Below, in pieces: positions 1 through 5,261 of a stretch of 5,261 nt of DNA. The position numbers and the translations under genes are program-made. Below the pieces are notes generated by a model. It was not told where the DNA came from, did not search any database, and worked only from the letters and a program-made list of their open reading frames with translations. The first letter of the stretch is position 1. The number at the start of each line of letters is the position of its first letter. The DNA comes from an uncultured Actinotalea sp. (GTDB lineage: Bacteria; Actinomycetota; Actinomycetes; Actinomycetales; Cellulomonadaceae), in NCBI RefSeq assembly GCF_946885855.1, contig NZ_CAMPHH010000237.1:1-5261 (forward strand), in the 5' to 3' direction.

Positions 1-1
1 G

Positions 2-61
2 TCCGTGCCCTTGTCACGAGTCCGTGCCGACAACGGCACGGACTCGCGGCGACGGCACGGA
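2..61 (+). terminator. Large imperfect hairpin, possible terminator of an upstream gene
   Basis: Bases 1-29 and 34-62 form an inverted repeat around a 4-base ACAA loop (30-33). The inner 13 pairs are perfect (CGAGTCCGTGCCG at 17-29 against 34-46) and an outer 8-pair block is perfect (TCCGTGCC at 2-9 against 54-61). Of 29 possible pairs, 24 are Watson-Crick. In plus-strand RNA two more, U12-G51 and U14-G49, are G:U wobbles; in minus-strand RNA these become A/C mismatches. The stem is therefore better as a plus-strand transcript, which fits the 3' end of a gene lying left of the window. There is no U-tract after it, which is common for actinobacterial terminators but leaves the role unproven. 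It could instead be a dispersed palindromic repeat cut by the window edge. Confidence 0.45.
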
Positions 62-70
62 GCCGGCGTT

Positions 71-88
71 CGCCCTTGCCCGAGGGCG
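71..88. repeat. Small stem-loop upstream of the operator
   Basis: CGCCCT (71-76) and AGGGCG (83-88) are exact reverse complements separated by six bases. The 6-bp stem lies between the large hairpin and the GntR operator. Hairpins of this size are common by chance in DNA this rich in G and C, so no function is claimed; it could add to termination of the incoming transcript. Confidence 0.25.
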
Positions 89-92
89 GGTT

Positions 93-124
93 CTGTGGTT
101 CATTACTTGTGTAATGAACCACAG
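93..124. promoter_or_regulatory. Perfect palindromic operator of the GntR/ABC operon
   Basis: CTGTGGTTCATTAC (93-106) and GTAATGAACCACAG (111-124) are exact 14-base reverse complements around a TTGT spacer, 32 bp in all. The element is about 41% GC in a window far richer than that, which argues for selection. It sits directly upstream of a YtrA-type GntR gene. Regulators of this subfamily characteristically bind an inverted repeat in front of their own operon, so autoregulation is the natural reading. The right arm contains TAATGA (112-117), a possible -10 box whose transcript would start near 124, leaving a leader of about 24 bases before the GTG at 148. No convincing -35 box is visible, so the exact promoter is uncertain. 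The repressor would cover the -10 region. I saw no second copy in the window. Confidence 0.85.
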
Positions 125-134
125 GGGTGGCGAC

Positions 135-140
135 GGAGGG
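135..140 (+). promoter_or_regulatory. Ribosome binding site that fixes the GntR start
   Basis: GGAGGG lies seven bases before the GTG at 148, an ideal Shine-Dalgarno spacing. The alternative in-frame GTG at 127 has only GGGG immediately against it and begins two bases after the operator. This site therefore favours translation from 148. Confidence 0.6.
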
Positions 141-147
141 CGGGCCG

Positions 148-624
148 GTGTTCGACGGGCGTGAGCCGATCTACCTGCAGATCGCGGACCGCATCCGTGC
201 GGACGTCGTCAGCGGCGTGCTCGAGGAGGGGGAGCAGGTCATGTCCACGACCCAGTACGCGACGACGTACCGGATCAATCCCGCGACGGCCGCGAAGGCG
301 TTCGCCGAGCTGGTCGACGAGGGCGTCCTGCACAAGCGGCGGGGCATCGGGATGTTCGTCAGCGAGGGCGCGCGCGAGCGCCTCGTGGCCGAGCGTCGCG
401 AGCGGTTCTTCAGCGACGTCCTCGAGCCCGCGGCCGCGGAGGCCCGGGTGCTCGGCATCCCGGTGGAGCTCCTCGTCGAGCGCCTGCGTGCCCTCGACAC
501 GCCGTACGCCGCGCACGGCGCGTCGACCAGCGCAGCCCCCGCCGGCGTGAGCCCGGCCGACGGCGCCCCGACCAGCACCCCGACGGCCCCGCGGCTCGCA
601 GCGACGCAGGAGGCGCAGCGATGA
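148..624 (+). CDS. GntR-family transcriptional regulator, YtrA subfamily
   Basis: DNA-binding repressor, probably of its own ABC-transporter operon. From the GTG at 148 the protein has 158 residues. A winged helix-turn-helix occupies about residues 7-72, opening with the typical PIYLQIADRIRADV and containing the recognition-helix region NPATAAKAFAELV (44-56) and the wing RRGIGMFV (64-71). A short helical segment (about 76-117) replaces the large ligand-binding domain of most GntR proteins, which defines the YtrA type and suggests dimerisation by this part. Residues 118-158 form an Ala/Pro/Thr-rich tail that looks disordered and makes the protein longer than usual for the subfamily. The start at 148 is preferred over 127 because of GGAGGG at 135-140 and because homologues begin just before the PIYLQ motif. 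The stop overlaps the next gene by four bases (ATGA). The inducer is unknown; relatives respond to cell-wall antibiotics. Confidence 0.92.
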   Translation: MFDGREPIYLQIADRIRADVVSGVLEEGEQVMSTTQYATTYRINPATAAKAFAELVDEGVLHKRRGIGMFVSEGARERLVAERRERFFSDVLEPAAAEARVLGIPVELLVERLRALDTPYAAHGASTSAAPAGVSPADGAPTSTPTAPRLAATQEAQR

Positions 625-1619
625 GCGTCCACGACACCGCGCCGGGCTTCGGCGTCCGCGCCGAGGACCTGACGGTCCGCTACGGGCGGACCACGGCGCT
701 GCACGGCGTCGACCTCGACCTCGCGCCGGGCGCGATCCACGGCCTGCTCGGGCGCAACGGCTCGGGCAAGACGACGCTCCTGTCCGTCCTGGCCGCGTTC
801 CGGCGCCCGACGCGTGGCCGCGTGCTCGTCGACGGCGAGGACCCGTGGGAGAACGAGCGCGTCGTCGCGGGCACCTGCCTCGTCCGGGAGAGCGGCGACG
901 TCCTCACGGAGGAGAAGATCCGGGAGAACCTGACCTACCTCGACGGTGCCCGCGAGACCTTCGACCGGACCTTCGCCGAGGAGCTCCTGGACACCTTCGA
1001 GCTCGACCTCGCCTCGACGCCAGGGTCCCTGTCGCGGGGCAAGAAGTCCGCCTTCGGCGTCGTCGTCGGCCTGGCCTCCCGCGCCCCGCTGACCCTCTTC
1101 GACGAGGTGCACCTGGGCATGGACGCGCCGTCGAGGTTCGCGTTCTACGACGCGCTGCTGGCGGACTACGTCGCGCACCCGCGGACCGTCGTCCTGTCCA
1201 GCCACCTCATCGAGGAGGTCCAGCGCCTGCTGCAGGAGGTCGTGGTCCTCGACCACGGCGGCGTGCTGCTCGCCGAGGACGCCGACACGCTGCGGTCCCG
1301 GGGCGTGAGCCTCACGGGACCGGCCGATGTCGTCGAGGAGCTCGTGGCGGGCCGGACGGTGCTGCACCGCCGCCGCCTCGGACGGACGGTCGAGGTGACG
1401 GTCGACGGCGCGCTCGCGCCGCACGAGCACGACGACGCCGGGCGACGCGGCGTGCAGGTGGGCCCGGTCGACCTGCAGAGCCTCGTCGTCCACCTCACGG
1501 CCGGGACGGGCGTGGTCGGCGCCGCGCGGGACGGCTCACCCGCCGCCCAGGCCACCGACCGCGCCCCCAGCAACCGCGCCGCCGACGACCGCACCCCCGA
1601 CGAGGAGGCCCTGCGATGA
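621..1619 (+). CDS. ABC transporter ATPase with non-canonical motifs (YtrB-like)
   Basis: Cytoplasmic nucleotide-binding subunit, 332 residues. Walker A is GRNGSGKT (44-51), Walker B LTLFDE with D161 and E162, and the switch histidine is H195 in LSSHLIEEV. These support ATP binding and hydrolysis. Two motifs depart from the norm: the Q-loop region reads CLVRESGD (86-93) with no glutamine, and the signature is LSRGK (137-141) in place of LSGGQ. The D-loop is LGMD (165-168). From general knowledge, ATPases beside YtrA-type regulators in actinobacteria share this LSRG-type signature, so it is probably a family trait and not decay. Residues about 216-300 form a C-terminal accessory domain, and 301-332 are a charged low-complexity tail. 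AGGAGG (608-613) lies seven bases before the ATG, inside the regulator gene. The likely membrane partner is the next gene, overlapping by ATGA. Substrate unknown. Confidence 0.9.
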   Translation: MSVHDTAPGFGVRAEDLTVRYGRTTALHGVDLDLAPGAIHGLLGRNGSGKTTLLSVLAAFRRPTRGRVLVDGEDPWENERVVAGTCLVRESGDVLTEEKIRENLTYLDGARETFDRTFAEELLDTFELDLASTPGSLSRGKKSAFGVVVGLASRAPLTLFDEVHLGMDAPSRFAFYDALLADYVAHPRTVVLSSHLIEEVQRLLQEVVVLDHGGVLLAEDADTLRSRGVSLTGPADVVEELVAGRTVLHRRRLGRTVEVTVDGALAPHEHDDAGRRGVQVGPVDLQSLVVHLTAGTGVVGAARDGSPAAQATDRAPSNRAADDRTPDEEALR

Positions 1620-2362
1620 CCCCGACGACGGCGCGCCCCGCTCGGTCTGTCCGCCCGCCGACGGCGACGCGACCCCGCCCCGCGACGCTGCGGCACGTCA
1701 TCGCCTGGCTGATGGGGCACCACCTGCGCTTCGTCGGCTGGGCGGTCGCGGTCCTCGTCGTCGGCGTGGTGGTGGGCACGATTCTCGTGGAGCGGATCAG
1801 CCAGGTGGAGCTCTCGATCGTCCAGTTCGGGCGACAGGGGTTCGTGTGGTTCCCCTTCGCCATCGCGATCGGGCTGGCGACGGCGTACGTCCCCGTCCAC
1901 GTCGCGGCGGGCATGACCCGCAGGGTGATGGCGCGCGCCTCCCTGCTCGCCGGCGTGCTCACGGGGCTGACGTACGCCGTCGTGATGACCGTCGCGTTGC
2001 AGGCCGAGCGCGCCGTGTACGGCGCCTTCGGCTGGCCGCAGCGGATCACGGACGCCGCCCCGCTGTTCGAGGACACGAGCCAGGTGGGGCTGATCCTGCT
2101 GGACCTGTCCCTGCTCTTCGTCGCGGCCCAGCTCAGCGGGCTCCTCGTCGGCGCGGTGTACTACCGCTTCGGCGGCTGGCGGGGCACCTTCGCCCTGCCG
2201 CTCACTGTCGGCCCGATCCTCGCCGTGCCGACGCTCCTCACCGGCGGCTGGTGGGACCTGGGCCTGCCCGTCCGGGCGCTGCTCGCCGTCGGCGTCCTCG
2301 CCCTGTGCGCGACCGCGTACGCCGTCGTGCTGCAGGGCGCCCGCATCCGTCCGGCCACCTGA
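1616..2362 (+). CDS. Six-helix membrane protein, probable ABC transporter membrane subunit
   Basis: A 248-residue integral membrane protein with no catalytic motif that I recognise. Six hydrophobic segments are visible at about 37-57, 76-98, 107-128, 157-182, 190-210 and 219-240. The cytoplasm-like N-terminus (1-36) is rich in Pro, Arg and Thr. After helix 2 the stretch HVAAGMTRRVMARASL (95-110) carries the positive charge expected of a cytoplasmic loop and could contact the ATPase. The reading frame is open far upstream to 845, but the true start is the ATG at 1616: it has GGAGG at 1604-1608 with seven-base spacing and overlaps the preceding ATPase stop by ATGA. By position it is the membrane partner of that ATPase, comparable in role to YtrC/YtrD of Bacillus; this is inferred from context, since sequence resemblance is not obvious. 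It ends nine bases before the next gene. Confidence 0.82.
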   Translation: MTPTTARPARSVRPPTATRPRPATLRHVIAWLMGHHLRFVGWAVAVLVVGVVVGTILVERISQVELSIVQFGRQGFVWFPFAIAIGLATAYVPVHVAAGMTRRVMARASLLAGVLTGLTYAVVMTVALQAERAVYGAFGWPQRITDAAPLFEDTSQVGLILLDLSLLFVAAQLSGLLVGAVYYRFGGWRGTFALPLTVGPILAVPTLLTGGWWDLGLPVRALLAVGVLALCATAYAVVLQGARIRPAT

Positions 2363-2371
2363 GGAGGGGGC

Positions 2372-3370
2372 ATGTCCACACCGGTCATCGAGGTCTCCGG
2401 CCTGCGCAAGGCCTACGGGGACGTCGTCGCCGCCGACGGGGTCGACCTCGTCGTCCAGCCCGGCGAGATCGTCGGGATCCTCGGGCCGAACGGTGCGGGG
2501 AAGACCACCACGGTCGAGTGCCTCACGGGTCTGCGTTCCCGTGACGCGGGCACCGTGCGGGTGCTCGGCGCCGACCCGGAGCGTGATCCCGCCGTCGTGC
2601 GTCGACGCGTCGGCTGCCAGCTCCAGCACAGCGAGCTCCCGCCGCGGCTGCGGGTCGGCGAGGCCCTGGACCTCTTCGCCTCGTTCTACGGCGACGGGAC
2701 GGCTACCGCCGACGGCGCCGCGGGCACGCGGCGGCGCACCGCCCGGCTCGCCGAGCAGCTCGGTCTCGGTGCCGTCCTCGGTCAGCAGTTCCGGACCCTG
2801 TCCGGCGGTCAGAAGCAGCGCCTGTCCATCGCGCTCGCGCTGGTCGGCGACCCGGAGGTGGCCGTCCTCGACGAGCTGACCACCGGCCTGGACCCGCAGG
2901 CGCGGCGGGACACCTGGGAGCTGGTCGAGGACGTCCGGCGCCGCGGCGTGACGATCGTCCTCGTCAGCCACTTCATGGACGAGGCCGAGCGGCTGTGCGA
3001 CCGGCTCTACGTCGTCGACCACGGGACGGTCGTCGCGAGCGGCACCGCGGCCGAGCTCGTCGCGGCGACCCACGGCGCGCAGGAGCTGCGCTTCCGCACC
3101 GCGCGACCGGACCCCGACGGCCGGGTCCGCGCGCTCCTGGAGCCGCTACGCACGGTACGGGCCGTCCACGAGGCACCCGACGGCGCCGTCGTCGTCACCG
3201 GCACGGCCGACGTCGTCACCGAGGTGGTCCTCGCCCTCGCGGCGCAGCGCGTCGCCGTCGTCGACGTCACGGCGTCCGTCGGGACGCTCGAGGACGCCTA
3301 CGTCCGGCTGACCTCCGGTGCGTCCGCGCCGTCCGGTCCATTCCCCTCGGCCCTGGAGGAGTCCCGATGA
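2372..3370 (+). CDS. ABC transporter ATPase, DrrA/CcmA-like
   Basis: Nucleotide-binding subunit of an ABC-2 type exporter, 332 residues. All motifs are canonical: Walker A GPNGAGKT (38-45), Q-loop glutamine Q85 in GCQLQHSE, signature LSGGQ (143-147) followed by KQR, Walker B VAVLDE with D167 and E168, D-loop TGLDPQ (171-176) and switch histidine H200 in VSHFMDEA. Residues about 216-315 form the C-terminal domain common in drug-export ATPases, ending TLEDAYVRLTSG (305-316). A short Ser/Pro-rich tail follows. The start has AGGAGG at 2362-2367, overlapping the last base of the previous stop, with a rather short four-base spacer. The stop overlaps the downstream permease by ATGA, so the two very probably form one exporter. 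DrrA relatives export antibiotics or lipids; nothing here identifies the substrate. Confidence 0.93.
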   Translation: MSTPVIEVSGLRKAYGDVVAADGVDLVVQPGEIVGILGPNGAGKTTTVECLTGLRSRDAGTVRVLGADPERDPAVVRRRVGCQLQHSELPPRLRVGEALDLFASFYGDGTATADGAAGTRRRTARLAEQLGLGAVLGQQFRTLSGGQKQRLSIALALVGDPEVAVLDELTTGLDPQARRDTWELVEDVRRRGVTIVLVSHFMDEAERLCDRLYVVDHGTVVASGTAAELVAATHGAQELRFRTARPDPDGRVRALLEPLRTVRAVHEAPDGAVVVTGTADVVTEVVLALAAQRVAVVDVTASVGTLEDAYVRLTSGASAPSGPFPSALEESR

Positions 3371-4155
3371 GCACGACGACGACCGTGCGCCGCCCCGCGC
3401 CCGGTAGCGCCCTGGGCACCCTGACCCTGTCCGAGGCGCGGCTCTACCTGCGCGAGCCGGGGTCGGCGTTCTTCGCGCTCATCTTCCCCACGCTGCTCCT
3501 CGTCGCCGTGGGAACGCTGCTGCCGCCGATGCGCGAGCCGGTCACCGGCGTCCCCGGCCTGGAGGGGCTGCGGGGGATCGACCTGTTCGTCCCGGTCGTG
3601 CTGGCGCTCGCGATCGCGACCGTCTCCCTGACCACGTTCCCCGTGGCCTTCGGCACCTACCGCGAGAAGGGCGTGCTGCGCCGGCTGTCGGCGACGCCAC
3701 TGCCGGCGTCCCGCCTGCTCGTCGCCCAGGTAGTCGTCAACGTCGCGGCGCTCGTGGTCGCCGTCGTCGCCGCGCTGCTCGCGGGTGCCGCCGTCCTGCG
3801 CATCACCGGTCCGGAGCAGCCCGTGCTGCTCGCCGGGGTGTTCGTCCTCGCCGCGGTGCAGATGATCGCCGTCGGCTGCGTGGTCGCCGCCCTCGTGCCG
3901 AGCGCGAGCACGGCGAACGGCGTCGGGATGCTGCTGTACTTCCCGATGCTGTTCTTCGCGGGCGTCTGGGTGCCGGGGCCGCTCATGCCCGACGCGCTCG
4001 CGGCGGTCAGCTCCTGGGTGCCGCTCGGCGCCGCGGCGCAGGCGATGGAGACCGCGTGGTTCGGCTCGGGCGTCCCCGCGCAGCAGGTGCTCGTCATGGT
4101 CGCGTGGACGGCGGTGCTGGTCCCCGTCGCGGCGAGGGTCTTCCGCTGGCGCTGA
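3367..4155 (+). CDS. ABC-2 family transporter permease
   Basis: Membrane-spanning subunit, 262 residues, partner of the preceding ATPase. The layout is typical of the DrrB/ABC-2 family: a short cytoplasmic N-terminus with the LYLREPGSAFFALIFPTLLL entry into helix 1 (27-46), then hydrophobic segments at about 35-53, 73-95, 117-140, 152-175, 183-203 and 240-257. The loop after helix 2 carries the conserved YREKGVLRRLSATPLP (98-113), which in this family contacts the ATPase. The frame is open upstream to 2995, but the ATG at 3367 has GGAGGAG at 3355-3361 with five-base spacing and a four-base overlap with the ATPase gene. It is the last gene of the operon: an 80-base gap follows, with no strong terminator visible in it. 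Confidence 0.92.
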   Translation: MSTTTTVRRPAPGSALGTLTLSEARLYLREPGSAFFALIFPTLLLVAVGTLLPPMREPVTGVPGLEGLRGIDLFVPVVLALAIATVSLTTFPVAFGTYREKGVLRRLSATPLPASRLLVAQVVVNVAALVVAVVAALLAGAAVLRITGPEQPVLLAGVFVLAAVQMIAVGCVVAALVPSASTANGVGMLLYFPMLFFAGVWVPGPLMPDALAAVSSWVPLGAAAQAMETAWFGSGVPAQQVLVMVAWTAVLVPVAARVFRWR

Positions 4156-4235
4156 CGCACGCTGGCCCCGGCGGGACGGGCGTGGCAGGGTCGCCCCGGA
4201 CGGCGTTGACGGCGGTGCCGGGACGAGGGGATGAC

Positions 4236-4991
4236 ATGCGGGTCAACGGTGTGGCGGCGGTCGTGACGGGCGGCGCCTCGGGGCTCGGCGCGGCGACGGC
4301 CGCCCTGCTCGCGGAGCGCGGGGCGACGGTGCACGTCCTGGACCTGGCGGCGAGCATCGAGCGCTGCGAGCGGCAGGACGCGGTGGCGTACCTGCCGGCG
4401 GACGTCACCGACGCCGACGACGTCCGGGCGGCCCTCGCGCAGGTCGATGACGACCGCCCGCTGCGGGTGCTGGTGAGCTGCGCCGGCATCGCGCCGGGCG
4501 CGCGGGTCCTGGGCAAGGCAGGACCGCACGACCCCGCGCTCTTCGCGCGCGTCGTCGCGGTCAATCTCGTGGGGACGTTCACCGTCATGACGGCCGTCGC
4601 CGAGCGGATGGCCGCGACCACGCCGGACGACGACGGCCAGCGCGGCGTCGTCGTCAACACGGCCTCGGTCGCGGCGTTCGACGGCCAGGTCGGCCAGGCG
4701 GCGTACGCGGCGTCCAAGGGCGGCGTGGTCGCGCTGACGCTGCCGGCCGCGCGGGACCTCGCCCAGCACGGCATCCGGGTCAACACCATCGCGCCCGGCA
4801 TCGTCGACACCCCGATGATGGCCGGCGTCACCGAGGAGTTCCGGGAGCGGCTGCTGGACACGGTGCCGTTCCCGCGGCGCTTCGCCCGGCCGGAGGAGTA
4901 CGCGCAGCTGGCCCTGGATGTCGTGGAGCACGACTACCTCAACGGCGAGACGATCCGCATGGACGGCGCGCTGCGCATGCCCCCGCGCTGA
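4236..4991 (+). CDS. Short-chain dehydrogenase, HSD10 / type II 3-hydroxyacyl-CoA dehydrogenase-like
   Basis: Cytoplasmic NAD(H)-dependent oxidoreductase, 251 residues, expected to interconvert 3-hydroxyacyl-CoA and 3-ketoacyl-CoA in fatty-acid or branched-chain degradation. The Rossmann motif is TGGASGLG (11-18) and an acidic residue D36 after the second strand favours NAD over NADP. DVTD is at 56-59, and the NNAG-type motif appears as SCAG (81-84). The active site is complete: N110, S144, Y157 and K161 (YAASK). The segments NTASVAAFDGQVGQAAYAAS (141-160), APGIVDTPM (186-194) and LNGETIRMDGALRMPPR (235-251) closely match human HSD10 as I remember it, so the subfamily call is stronger than a generic SDR call. 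The ATG at 4236 has GAGGGG at 4225-4230 with five-base spacing. The 80-base gap and unrelated function suggest it is not part of the transporter unit, although read-through is possible. Confidence 0.92.
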   Translation: MRVNGVAAVVTGGASGLGAATAALLAERGATVHVLDLAASIERCERQDAVAYLPADVTDADDVRAALAQVDDDRPLRVLVSCAGIAPGARVLGKAGPHDPALFARVVAVNLVGTFTVMTAVAERMAATTPDDDGQRGVVVNTASVAAFDGQVGQAAYAASKGGVVALTLPAARDLAQHGIRVNTIAPGIVDTPMMAGVTEEFRERLLDTVPFPRRFARPEEYAQLALDVVEHDYLNGETIRMDGALRMPPR

Positions 4992-5136
4992 CGGCGGTCT
5001 CCGCGCGACGACGGCGTGCGCCCGTACCCCCGAGGCGGGCGATCGCCGGTGTGCAGGACGACCCCGGCCCCGAACGCCTGCGGGCCCCCGGCCCGGGTCC
5101 CTACGCTCGAGGTGGGCGTAGTGAAGGGGTAGGGCC
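4992..5136. other. Intergenic region with weak hairpins
   Basis: No gene fits here. Two short inverted repeats could end the dehydrogenase transcript: CGCCCG (5019-5024) with CGGGCG (5036-5041) around 11 bases, and CGGGCC (5081-5086) with GGCCCG (5090-5095) around CCC. Neither is followed by a T-run, and 6-bp G/C stems are expected by chance in such sequence, so a terminator is possible but not shown. The right part holds the candidate promoter of the lipoprotein gene. Confidence 0.3.
5101..5129 (+). promoter_or_regulatory. Candidate promoter and leader of the lipoprotein gene
   Basis: TACGCT (5102-5107) fits the actinobacterial TAnnnT -10 pattern and would place the transcript start near 5114, with GAAGGGG (5123-5129) as ribosome binding site seven bases before the ATG at 5137. 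No clear -35 box is seen at the expected place near 5079-5084. An inverted repeat, CTACGC (5101-5106) with GCGTAG (5116-5121), brackets the predicted start and could be an operator or chance. Confidence 0.4.
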
Positions 5137-5261
5137 ATGTCCGCATCGTCGACGTGCCAGCGCCGCTCTCCGGTCCCCGCCGGACGTACCGCCGTCCGAG
5201 CCGCCGTCGGCGTAGGCAGCGCGGCCGCCCTGCTGCTGAGCGGCTGCGGCGGTGGGGGCGG
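5137..5261 (+). CDS. Secreted lipoprotein, N-terminal fragment (runs off the window)
   Basis: The first 41 codons of a gene cut by the right edge. They encode a lipoprotein signal peptide: an Arg-containing n-region (R9, R10, R17, R21), a hydrophobic stretch AAVGVGSAAALLL (22-34) and a lipobox LSGC (34-37) with the acylated cysteine at 37, followed by glycines that begin a flexible linker. The product should be exported through Sec, lipidated, cleaved before Cys37 and anchored on the outer face of the membrane. The start is well fixed: in-frame stops at 5119 (TAG) and 5122 (TGA) leave no earlier start codon, and GAAGGGG is correctly spaced. What the mature protein does, for example substrate binding or enzymatic activity, cannot be told from this fragment. 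Confidence 0.8.
   Translation, partial: MSASSTCQRRSPVPAGRTAVRAAVGVGSAAALLLSGCGGGG

Noticed and set aside
30..110. Loop ACAA (30-33) is complementary to the operator spacer TTGT (107-110), suggesting a kissing interaction
   Set aside because: Four bases is too short to mean anything, and the operator probably lies upstream of the transcript start.
171..1493. 440-codon open frame on the minus strand
   Set aside because: It lies antisense to the regulator and first ATPase, both with complete family motifs. Its protein is a featureless Arg/Ala/Val/Asp mix, as expected from GC-rich codon shadows.
845..1615. Upstream extension of the six-helix protein's reading frame
   Set aside because: The extra 257 residues are an Arg/Pro/Gly-rich out-of-frame reading of the ATPase gene; the ATG at 1616 has its own ribosome binding site.
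1166..3073. 635-codon open frame on the minus strand
   Set aside because: It is antisense to three well-supported genes, has no domain or motif, and its composition is that of a mirrored high-GC coding strand.
4178..4196. GGGCG/CGCCC stem after the permease gene as a terminator
   Set aside because: Only five pairs with a nine-base loop and no T-run; expected by chance in this composition.
4206..4234. TTGACG (4206-4211) as a -35 box for the dehydrogenase
   Set aside because: No TAnnnT-like -10 lies at 16-19 bases; the matching position falls on the ribosome binding site.
3657..5138. 493-codon open frame on the minus strand
   Set aside because: It covers the permease, the dehydrogenase and both intergenic regions in antisense without recognisable motifs or a convincing ribosome binding site.
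5161..5166. Arg-Arg at residues 9-10 of the lipoprotein as a twin-arginine export signal
   Set aside because: The residues after it (SPVPAG) do not match the Tat consensus, and the hydrophobic core is far away; a Sec lipoprotein signal fits better.

Overview
The window is very GC-rich with strongly G/C-biased third codon positions and AGGAGG-type ribosome binding sites. Together with the gene families present, this points to a high-GC actinobacterium; a member of the Micrococcales such as a Cellulomonas relative is my best guess, made from style and family resemblance and not from a marker gene.

Layout, left to right. Positions 1-92 are non-coding and hold a roughly 60-nt imperfect hairpin (2-61), probably the end of a transcript entering from the left, plus a small stem-loop. 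Next comes an AT-rich perfect palindrome (93-124), the likely operator and promoter region of the following operon. Five tightly packed plus-strand genes fill 148-4155: a YtrA-type GntR repressor, an unusual ABC ATPase, a six-helix membrane protein, a canonical DrrA/CcmA-like ABC ATPase and an ABC-2 family permease. Three of the four junctions are 4-base ATGA overlaps and the fourth is a 9-base gap, so the five are almost certainly co-transcribed and translationally coupled. After an 80-base gap comes a short-chain dehydrogenase of the HSD10 / type II 3-hydroxyacyl-CoA dehydrogenase kind (4236-4991). A 145-base intergenic region with a candidate promoter follows, then the first 41 codons of a secreted lipoprotein (5137 to the right edge).

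Working model: the GntR protein binds the palindrome and represses its own operon until an inducer relieves it. In related YtrA systems the inducer is cell-wall or membrane stress from antibiotics. The operon then makes two ATPase/membrane-protein pairs, one unusual and one ordinary drug-export-like. The general layout, a YtrA-type regulator with two ATPases and several membrane proteins, resembles the Bacillus ytr operon, but the second module here is ABC-2/DrrA-like. The substrate cannot be read from the sequence. The dehydrogenase and the lipoprotein look like separate units. No CRISPR array, tRNA, rRNA, insertion sequence or phage gene was seen.
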